The notes below the pieces were generated by a model, which searched no databases, was not told where the DNA came from, and saw only the letters and a list, made by a program, of their open reading frames with translations. 64,000 nucleotides of DNA from Frondihabitans sucicola (GTDB lineage: Bacteria; Actinomycetota; Actinomycetes; Actinomycetales; Microbacteriaceae): contig NZ_AP027733.1 in assembly GCF_030296615.1 (NCBI RefSeq), forward strand, positions 248,001 through 312,000, in the 5' to 3' direction. Below, piece by piece: positions 58,227 through 64,000 of the stretch. Position numbers and translations under genes: made by a program. How positions within the stretch are numbered: the stretch's first letter is position 1; each line of letters opens with the position of its first letter.

Positions 58227-59312
58227 ATGGCAGCATCGGCAGCCGCCTCGGGCTGGAAGATCGTCATCGTCGACTACCCGCTCCCCGACCTTGACGCCAT
58301 CCCGGAACAGAACCGCGGGGCGGCTGAAGCGATGCTCGCCATCTGGCGAGACTGGTTCGGGCCCAAGGACGGCGACGGCAACACGGACTACGAGAACTTC
58401 TTCGAGCAGGCCGCCCGGCTCCAAGCCGTGATCGCAGAATGCGACCCCGAGACGACCTTCATCGCAACACTGTCGGATGCCCCCGCGCGCCGCATCTCTG
58501 ACCGTCACGAGCGCCCCAAGCGCGACCTGGCAGACCACGCACGCTACGGACCCATCGGCCGCATGGAGGCACTCCCCGCCCAGGAGCGCCTCGCCGCGTC
58601 CTACCACCGCTACGACGCGTTCCTCCGCCACGCAGGCCGCCTCGCGATCCCCTGCGGCGTCGACCTCGACGACCCAGACGAGACCACCCTCACCCAAGCG
58701 CTCCACAAGGTCATCCCCGCCAGCGGAGGCGACTTCTGGGTGAAGATCATGCTCTCTGCCAAGTACGGCATCCACCACATCCAGGTACCCGTCGACACGG
58801 CGGCCCCCAAGGCACTCGACGTCGTCGACGAGAGCCTTGTCTGGGCGCTCGTCCACGCCTCAGGCAGACCGAAGTCGCTGCTCGTCCAGGCGCACGCCGT
58901 GATGACCCACGAGTACCGCGTCTTCATCGTCGACCACCAGCCCGTCACGGCCGCCGCCTGCATCGAGGAGTTCACGCCCCTCGACAACCTGGAGCCCTTC
59001 GATCCGCAGTTCCGAGTCCACCGCAGCGCCGGAACGCCAGTCATCCGCGACGAAGCCGCACGAGACGCCCTCGTGGCCTTCGCAGTTGCCGTGGCTGCCG
59101 AACTGCGCGCCGAGGTGCCGGAACTCCGCGACTACGTGATGGACGTTGCTCTCGGCGCGGACAGCCAACCACTCGTCATTGAGCTGAACGGTCTCCAGAA
59201 CGCCGGGCTCTACGCGAGCGACACGCGCCGGACCCTACGCGCCCTCATGGCAGCCGGATGGCAGCCCGCGGGCGACGACGACATCCTGGCAATCCGAGTC
59301 GACGTCCACTGA
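58227..59312 (+). CDS. ATP-grasp-fold protein, 361 aa
   Basis: Starts MAASAAASGWKIVIVDYPLP. The C-terminal half (EYRVFIVDHQPVTAAACIEE...YVMDVALGADSQPLVIELNGLQNAGLY) has the ATP-grasp signature: strand with E-R, then D-V and the metal-binding E-x-N. ATP-grasp enzymes form peptide or amide bonds, so it may be a small ligase acting on a host or phage protein or on a small molecule. Not closer to a named subfamily from sequence alone. Confidence 0.7.
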   Translation: MAASAAASGWKIVIVDYPLPDLDAIPEQNRGAAEAMLAIWRDWFGPKDGDGNTDYENFFEQAARLQAVIAECDPETTFIATLSDAPARRISDRHERPKRDLADHARYGPIGRMEALPAQERLAASYHRYDAFLRHAGRLAIPCGVDLDDPDETTLTQALHKVIPASGGDFWVKIMLSAKYGIHHIQVPVDTAAPKALDVVDESLVWALVHASGRPKSLLVQAHAVMTHEYRVFIVDHQPVTAAACIEEFTPLDNLEPFDPQFRVHRSAGTPVIRDEAARDALVAFAVAVAAELRAEVPELRDYVMDVALGADSQPLVIELNGLQNAGLYASDTRRTLRALMAAGWQPAGDDDILAIRVDVH

Positions 59313-59333
59313 CGCGACCCTCCCGGACCCGCC

Positions 59334-59666
59334 TCAGGCGTCGGCGTAGAGGTCCAGCTCGCTCTGGGCAGCGTCGCGCTCGTCTGGAGTCTCGTTCGGG
59401 TCTTCGAGCGCGTCCCGCAGGGCCACGACCCGGTACTCGCCCTCGATCCCATCGAGTGTCAACATGCGCCCGAGTGGGTAGGTGTCGATCTCAAACCTGC
59501 GCGCCTTGGGGATGGACGAGAATCGCGGGTCGACATCGTCCTCCTCGTCGGTCGTCGGGCCCACGAGGGCCTCGCGGACGCGCCTCAGCGTCGCCAGCTC
59601 AGCCTCTCGGGCGGCAATGAGCGAGTCCAGCTCCGCCAGGGCCTCCGGGACTCCTGTCGCGCTCAC
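59334..59666 (-). CDS. Unknown protein with coiled-coil start, 110 aa
   Basis: GTG start 59666 overlapping the upstream stop (GTGA). A helix (PEALAELDSLIAAREAELATLRRVREALVG) is followed by an acidic linker and strands (YPLGRMLTLDGIEGEYRVVALRD). Last gene of the minus operon from 61242. Function unknown. Confidence 0.58.
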   Translation of the reverse strand: MSATGVPEALAELDSLIAAREAELATLRRVREALVGPTTDEEDDVDPRFSSIPKARRFEIDTYPLGRMLTLDGIEGEYRVVALRDALEDPNETPDERDAAQSELDLYADA

Positions 59667-60396
59667 AGCGTCCACACGAGCGCCTTCTGGGCGCCCTCGT
59701 CGTCGGAGGCGAGCCGGTTCCAGAACCGCATATCCTCGTCCGCCTCTTCATGCGTCGCGTCGCGCCAGACGCCCCACTGCGCCACCGGCTCGTTCTCGAT
59801 GAAGTCGACCATGATCTCGTCGGCTTCCTCGTCCGTGTAGCCGTCTTCAACGATGAGGTTCGCCCTCATGGCGGCCCAGGCCTCGTGGGTGCTGTGGGTG
59901 CCGACGACAATGCCGCCCGGATAGTCGGACCATCGGGTCGCCGTGATCGTGCCATCCCGGAAGTCGGTGTTGAAGCTGGCATCTGCGGGTCGCGCGTCGC
60001 TCGTCGGCGAGAGAAAGGCGTAGCGGAAAGTCTCCAGGACGCGAAGGGCTTGGTGGTCTTGGGGTGCGCCACGACTGCGTCGACGACATATGAGCCGTAG
60101 ATGTCGAACATGCACTCTCCGAATCTGGCGTGCGAGAACGTCACGGACTTGACGTAGAAGTCATCACGTTGGTCGAGAACCTCGGTCAGAGCATCCAGCC
60201 CGGCTCGCTTCCAGGCGCGAGCCGCAAGTGCCCCCGCCACCCCCAGATACGCGCGGTACTTGGTGTCACCTGTCCGCTTGGGCGCCATGTGGAAGGCATG
60301 AGCGTCGTATCCGATCCGACACAGCTCGACAGCAAGTTCCAGGAGCCACTCCTCGGAGCCCCTGCCCTCACGCATGTGGTCGCCTATCTGATTCAC
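59663..60396 (-). CDS. Unknown protein, about 244 aa, broken by a one-base shift
   Basis: GTG start 60396 overlapping the upstream stop. First frame: EWLLELAVELCRIGYDAHAF to HPKTTKPFA. Next frame: VLETFRYAFLSPTSDARPAD to KALVWTL. They meet near 60042; one extra G joins them. The C-terminal part is acidic and alpha/beta. Function unknown. Confidence 0.58.
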
Positions 60397-60659
60397 GCGC
60401 CGTCGCTTTCGTCGGCGGCTTCCGCGCCACCCGCGGGCACCAGGGTGAGGACGGTGCTTCCATCGCGGACCGCCGCCTCGATGAGATCGGCGAGGATGGT
60501 GGCGTCGACAGTGGCGCCGGTGACCTCGTGGCGCCAGCCGTAACGCGAGTTACTCCAGTCAGTGAAGCCGTCGATCATGCACGAGGCGCCGAAGGGCGCG
60601 TTGGACAGGGCCTGCTGGAGCCCGCCTCGGAGATCGCCCTCGACGACAACCTGGCTCAC
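60393..60659 (-). CDS. Unknown protein, 88 aa
   Basis: GTG start. MSQVVVEGDLRGGLQQALSN; small alpha/beta protein with a GYGWRHEVTGATVDA-like middle and an acidic tail. Overlaps both neighbours (GTGA). Function unknown. Confidence 0.55.
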   Translation of the reverse strand: MSQVVVEGDLRGGLQQALSNAPFGASCMIDGFTDWSNSRYGWRHEVTGATVDATILADLIEAAVRDGSTVLTLVPAGGAEAADESDGA

Positions 60660-61129
60660 GACGTGATCCCGAGGAGCGGCGGGACGGTGCCGGTGGCGTA
60701 GGCGCGCTCGATGGCGGGCAGCGTGGCCTCCATGACGGTGCGTCCATCGGGGAGAACGATGGCGTGACCAAATTCTTGCTCCCAGCTAGCCACGTGCGAG
60801 TCGATGGAGACGAACTTGGACTTGATCGTGATGAACAGGGCGCGCCAGCGCTGGCGGACGGCCTGGTCGTAGACCCGGGTCAGCTCGGCCTTGCTGGTGC
60901 GGATCGCGCCCGAGGGTGTCCTGGTGATCTCGGGGCTCTCGACGTCCGGCATGGGGACGGTGAAGCGGACCTGACGCTCGTGCGCGGAGAAGGCGACGAC
61001 GATGAAGCCCCGGATGTTCCCGAAGGCGATGTCCTCGGAGCCGTTCTCGACGAGGAGCTTCTCGATGTCGTCGCGCGACTTCGTGACCGGCACGCTCGTC
61101 TCGGCGGCGTAGGGCTTCTTGGTGGCCAT
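60656..61129 (-). CDS. Unknown protein, 157 aa
   Basis: Starts MATKKPYAAETSVPVTKSRD. Alpha/beta: an N-terminal helix (RDDIEKLLVENGSE), strands (FIVVAFSAHERQVRFTVPMP) and a basic helix (AELTRVYDQAVRQRWRALFITIKSKF). That layout, together with the position in a small-gene phage operon, recalls recombination or repair accessory proteins, but I cannot assign it. Confidence 0.58.
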   Translation of the reverse strand: MATKKPYAAETSVPVTKSRDDIEKLLVENGSEDIAFGNIRGFIVVAFSAHERQVRFTVPMPDVESPEITRTPSGAIRTSKAELTRVYDQAVRQRWRALFITIKSKFVSIDSHVASWEQEFGHAIVLPDGRTVMEATLPAIERAYATGTVPPLLGITS

Positions 61130-61242
61130 CAGGACGCCTCGCGTCCGTGCGAGCAGGCGGCATGCGAGACGACGACGCGGCCGTCGTGGCGAACGACTCG
61201 GCAGGTGCGCCAGTACCGGCGGATGTAGCCCTTGACGATCAC
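61129..61242 (-). CDS. 37-aa basic peptide, first gene of the operon
   Basis: GTG start after AAGGAGCG. MIVKGYIRRYWRTCRVVRHD then GRVVVSHAACSHGREAS. Two Cys and two or three His near its end could bind a metal. Its stop overlaps the next ATG. A hairpin ACGGCG-CTA-CGCCGT lies in its leader. Function unknown. Confidence 0.55.
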   Translation of the reverse strand: MIVKGYIRRYWRTCRVVRHDGRVVVSHAACSHGREAS

Positions 61243-61284
61243 GACGCTCCTTGCCGTAGATGGACGGCGTAGCGCCGTGAATCT

Positions 61285-61299
61285 AGTGTAGCAGGTTGT
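61285..61299 (-). promoter_or_regulatory. Class II promoter
   Basis: Minus strand ACAACCTGCTACACT, -10 TACACT (61285-61290). Drives the operon 61242-59334. Confidence 0.68.
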
Positions 61300-61547
61300 C
61301 GATATCTGCCGGTGCGGTCAAGGGCCGAGAAAGTGAACGGCCCGGCGCGGGGAGAGGGACACCAATTGGAGACCGAACCCGCGCCAGGCCTGACCCGCGA
61401 GACGAATGTTTGGGACATTCTCAACGGGCTACAGACAGGATAGCGGCTTGACGTGTGTCACACGGCCTCGTGTATCCCCAGGTTCTGCCCGCGCGTGTCG
61501 GCGCGGCCCCGACCCCCGACATCTCGGGGCCTGGGCCGCTTCCGGGT
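61300..61547. other. Gene-poor stretch ending in a terminator-like hairpin
   Basis: No gene seen. At about 61500-61537 a GC-rich hairpin on the minus strand (GGCCCAGGCCCCGAG against GGGGGTCGGGGCC) lies just after the stop of 61548-62522 and probably ends that transcript. The plus strand has no promoter of either class. Confidence 0.5.
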
Positions 61548-62522
61548 CTACTTCGCCTTCAGTTTCGCCTTCAGGGCTTTCAGCTCGGCTTCGCGTCGCA
61601 CGGCGGCGTCGTAGCTGCTCGATCCGTAGAGGTACTTCACGAGCTTCGGGAGCACCTTGGCCATGATCTGGTCTGTCTCCGCCTCGACGGTGACGCCGTG
61701 CTTGTGCGCCAGGGCGACGATGCTGCGCTCCGCGATCCCCTGGTGGTCGGCGATGTACGTGGCGACCTCTGCGTCATCCCAGTGCGACGGCCAGGTGGTG
61801 TCCGTGTGGCGGAAGGTGTCGAGAAGACCATTGACGGCGTTCGTGACGACGGTGGCCTCAGTCTTCACGTCGCGCCCGTAACGGTCCTGGATAATCCTGC
61901 CGTCGGGGTGGATGACCAGCTTCGCGGCCGCGATGGCGTCCCGCTCGGCCTTCTTGGCGGCACGCTCGATGCGCGCCTCGGCGGCGGTGATCTCCTCGCT
62001 GGAGAAGATGCTGGTCGGCTTCGCGATCAGCTCGACGGGAGCCTCGGGGTAGCAGACCGTGCACGCGCGCTCACCCGCGGCCGCGATGATCTCCAGCTCA
62101 TCATGATCGCTCAGCTCGGGACGCCAGTGGAACCCGGTGTCCTGGCGGCACGTCGAGCACTCCATCGACGAGTGGACGTGGCCGCCCATGCTGCTGACGA
62201 CGAGGAACGCGCGGGTCCAGCCGCCGCGGCGGATGAACTCGGCGTTGAACGGGGCGATCTCTGCGATGACGCGGGCAAGGTCGGCCTTGAGCTGCGCGAC
62301 CTCGGCCGTCAGCTCGTCGAGTCGATCCTGGTTGTAGTAGTAGTGGCGGTAGGTCGGGTTCGCCGCCGACTGACGCTCCATCTCCTCCTTGGTGGAGGCG
62401 AGATGCTTCACTGCGATGTCGAGCTTGTGCGCCATCGAATTGCGATCCGCGTACAGGGCTGCGAGCTGGGTGTCGATCTCGACGGGAGACTGCTCCGTGA
62501 GCGTCTTCTCGGTGGTCTGCAT
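61548..62522 (-). CDS. Actinophage-type conserved protein with a Cys/His metal site, 324 aa
   Basis: Starts MQTTEKTLTEQSPVEIDTQL. Coiled coil (about 18-95). Core GGWTRAFLVVSSMGGHVHSSMECSTCRQDTGFHWRPELSDHDELEIIAAAGERACTVCYPEAP carries H-x-H, CxxC and a second CxxC that may hold zinc. Such a core is frequent in hypothetical proteins of actinobacterial phages and plasmids. The C-terminal half is helical and basic. It is the only minus-strand gene with a full class I hairpin leader. Confidence 0.7.
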   Translation of the reverse strand: MQTTEKTLTEQSPVEIDTQLAALYADRNSMAHKLDIAVKHLASTKEEMERQSAANPTYRHYYYNQDRLDELTAEVAQLKADLARVIAEIAPFNAEFIRRGGWTRAFLVVSSMGGHVHSSMECSTCRQDTGFHWRPELSDHDELEIIAAAGERACTVCYPEAPVELIAKPTSIFSSEEITAAEARIERAAKKAERDAIAAAKLVIHPDGRIIQDRYGRDVKTEATVVTNAVNGLLDTFRHTDTTWPSHWDDAEVATYIADHQGIAERSIVALAHKHGVTVEAETDQIMAKVLPKLVKYLYGSSSYDAAVRREAELKALKAKLKAK

Positions 62523-62589
62523 GATGTCCTCTCGGGCCCGTCCCTCAGGCCTCGATAGCTACAGTACATGCAATGTGGCAAAGCGTCAA
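62523..62589 (-). promoter_or_regulatory. Class I promoter and hairpin leader (minus strand)
   Basis: Minus strand: -35 TTGACG (62584-62589), 17-bp spacer, -10 TACTGT (62561-62566), hairpin GCCTG/CGGGC with loop AGGGA (62541-62545), then GAGAGGA before ATG 62522. Confidence 0.8.
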
Positions 62590-62616
62590 ATACTTCTTGA
62601 CTCGTGCCGATGAGTG

Positions 62617-62632
62617 CTCCCATCCCCGACCC
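62617..62632 (-). repeat. 16-bp intergenic repeat, copy 10
   Basis: Exact copy on the minus strand, between a terminator-like hairpin and the next promoter. Confidence 0.8.
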
Positions 62633-62648
62633 TCTCGCCCCGACGAAC

Positions 62649-62682
62649 GAAACCCCGGAGGCCGATGGGCGTCCGGGGTTTC
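62649..62682 (-). terminator. Terminator after the HTH/coiled-coil gene
   Basis: GAAACCCCGGA pairs with TCCGGGGTTTC (11 bp), 12 bp after the stop of 62694-63983. Confidence 0.75.
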
Positions 62683-62693
62683 GAGGGTGGCTG

Positions 62694-63983
62694 CTACGCG
62701 CTGACGAGCGAGAGGTGAGTCGCGCCGATGGCGAGGGGCTCGGCAGCTCGGGCGATGTCCCAGGTGTTGAGGTCGAAGACCTGCGGGGGCTTGCCTTCGG
62801 CGCCGAGGATGGCGAGGGAGGCGGTGGAGGCTTCGATGTCGAAGTCGACGAGGATGCCGGGCACGGGGACGGAGCCGAGGGTGAGCACGACGTCGTGGCC
62901 CGTCATGCGGAGCAGCTCGACCTCCCTGCGCAGCTTGACATTCTCGGCGCCGACCTTCTCGATGGCGTCTTCGCGGTCGAGGCGGAGGCGACTGAGGTCG
63001 GCGCCCTGCTGTCCGATGAGCTGGTTCTGATCAATCTCGACGGTCTTGAGGCGGCTGATTTCGCGGGCGGCTTCGTCGAGCTGCGCTTCGAGGCCCGCGA
63101 TCTTCTCGTCGGCGGCGGCCTTGTCCGCGTTGCGGGCGATCTCTGCGTCGTGGAGCTGACCCTTGAGACGCTCTGCGCTGGCCTTGGCCTTGGCTACAGC
63201 GCGGCTGGCCTCCTCATCGGTGGCGGGGCGGACGGGTGCCGGTGCCGTCTCGCTGGACTGCTCGGTGGCGGGTGCACCGACGGCTCCGATGGGCTGGAGG
63301 CCTTCGTCGGAGTCCATGTCGAAGTTGAGGAAGAACGTGGGCCATCCGAGGCTGCGTCCGAGATCGCGGTTGGCCTGCTGGCTGGCGAACTGCGGGGTGC
63401 CCTCGGGGCTCATCGGCGGGCGCTGCGCGAGCTTCTTGTAGGCGGCAGCGATCGACTCGATGGTGGTGGGCTTGAGCTGGTCGGGCGCTGTGATCAGCAG
63501 ATGCCAGGTCTGGTCGGTGGTGATGCCGACCTCCTTGGCGACCTCGGAGGCGGCGTAACCGAGGGCGACGAGCCCGCGGAGGCGGCGGATGCTGGCGCGG
63601 GCGCTCAGCTTCGGAGTGGGCGGTGCGGGGGTGGCGACGACGGGGGCGTCGGGCTCTTCTGCGGACTTGGGGCGGAGGCCGGACGGGATGGTGGGGCGGC
63701 TTGGCAGTGCGGGCTCGGCCGGGGCCGTGGTCAGCGGGCGCTGGGTGTAGCTCGGGGCGGGCTTGGTGGCCTTCGCGTCCGTCTTCTTGGCGATCTCGGC
63801 GTTCGTGAGTCCGACGGCCGTGTCGGCTGCGGCCTCTGCGGCGAGACGCGCTGAGTTCTCGATGTCGACCTTGGAGCGGCGCCCGCGCTTGATCACTTCG
63901 CCGCGTGCGCGCCGCTCTTTGAGGTCGGCGGCTTTTTCGCGTCGGAGGATCGCGTCGGGGGTCATGAGTACTTCACGAGGCAC
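62694..63983 (-). CDS. HTH and coiled-coil protein, 429 aa
   Basis: GTG 63983 or ATG 63965 as start. A basic N terminus (ADLKERRARGEVIKRGRRSK) is followed by a Pro-rich region and, near 130-195, a helical domain of HTH type (SIRRLRGLVALGYAASEVAKEVGITTDQTWHLLITAPDQLKPTTIESIAAAYKKLA). A long coiled coil spans about 260-350, and a beta-rich end follows (VPVPGILVDFDIEASTASLAILG). Probably DNA-binding. The residues just upstream look like the end of the small partner family of the 1-4 kb array. Confidence 0.7.
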   Translation of the reverse strand: MPREVLMTPDAILRREKAADLKERRARGEVIKRGRRSKVDIENSARLAAEAAADTAVGLTNAEIAKKTDAKATKPAPSYTQRPLTTAPAEPALPSRPTIPSGLRPKSAEEPDAPVVATPAPPTPKLSARASIRRLRGLVALGYAASEVAKEVGITTDQTWHLLITAPDQLKPTTIESIAAAYKKLAQRPPMSPEGTPQFASQQANRDLGRSLGWPTFFLNFDMDSDEGLQPIGAVGAPATEQSSETAPAPVRPATDEEASRAVAKAKASAERLKGQLHDAEIARNADKAAADEKIAGLEAQLDEAAREISRLKTVEIDQNQLIGQQGADLSRLRLDREDAIEKVGAENVKLRREVELLRMTGHDVVLTLGSVPVPGILVDFDIEASTASLAILGAEGKPPQVFDLNTWDIARAAEPLAIGATHLSLVSA

Positions 63984-64000
63984 GGCAACTCCAGAGGTCG
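63973..64000 (-). CDS. C-terminal end of a small-partner-like protein, cut by the window edge
   Basis: Minus strand reads DLWSCRAS then TGA at 63973-63975, overlapping the GTG of 62694-63983. DLWS recalls the DLDLWSA ending of 3634-3957, and the DNA CCTCTGGAG is shared. Only nine codons are visible. Confidence 0.3.

Noticed and set aside
4043..62589. Leader hairpins as transcription terminators or riboswitches for a metabolite
   Set aside because: No T run after the stems, and stems are too short and variable for a ligand pocket; the fixed part is only the loop and ribosome site.
8263..62632. The 16-bp repeats as a CRISPR array
   Set aside because: Copies are kilobases apart and in both orientations, with no regular spacers and no cas genes.
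1..64000. tRNA genes, integrase, transposase or insertion-sequence ends
   Set aside because: I looked for tRNA-like cloverleaf ends, tyrosine or serine recombinase motifs, DDE motifs and terminal inverted repeats and saw none convincing.

Overview
The window is high-GC DNA (by eye about two thirds G+C) packed with short genes that overlap by ATGA, GTGA or TGATG junctions. Recognisable families (DUF2637, DUF732, DUF4031, DUF1653, NfeD/flotillin, zinc-ribbon proteins typical of actinophages) and the many apparently leaderless genes point to an actinobacterial host. I see no ribosomal, tRNA or central-metabolism genes, and no phage structural, integrase or conjugation genes. I read it as the accessory part of a large phage, phage-plasmid or plasmid; sequence alone does not decide which.

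Layout: 1-4000 (minus), tandem repeats of a small gene plus a zincin-like metallopeptidase gene. 4.1-16 kb, mostly plus: unknown proteins, membrane proteins, an NfeD-flotillin pair (9.0-11.0 kb), an LRV-like protein and a DUF2637 membrane protein. 16-22.3 kb: small membrane proteins, a papain-like candidate, two secreted TasA/camelysin-like candidates, and a run of small beta-rich (OB-like) genes. 22.7-25.4 kb: small operons. 25.4-27.5 kb: two type IV pilin-like genes. 27.6-45 kb: about 25 small acidic proteins in units that mostly carry the same leader, plus a CoiA-like nuclease (minus) and an LPD29 protein. 45-52.3 kb: membrane proteins, an XRE regulator, tiny membrane and lipoprotein genes and a large coiled-coil protein. 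52.4-62.5 kb, mostly minus: SNF2 helicase, PD-(D/E)xK nuclease, DUF4031, a Dam-type methyltransferase, then a DUF1653 gene and an ATP-grasp gene on plus. 62.7-64 kb: an HTH/coiled-coil protein.

The most striking feature is regulatory. Twenty-one units share one leader: a promoter with -10 TACTGT (or a close variant), then an RNA hairpin whose stem sequence varies with compensatory changes while the 5-nt loop stays AGGGA (AGGGG once) closed by G-C, then the Shine-Dalgarno GAGAGG and the start codon. A second promoter family (GCAACCTGCTACACTA, extended -10) drives another set. Seven genes start exactly 6 nt after a -10 hexamer and so look leaderless. A 16-bp intergenic repeat (10 copies) and a 13-bp motif add further layers.

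Caution: at least twelve genes are broken by a single-base shift, eleven of them repaired by adding one base, nearly always inside or next to a short run of one base. This looks like homopolymer under-calling in the assembly, so I report those genes as single genes with the shift noted.
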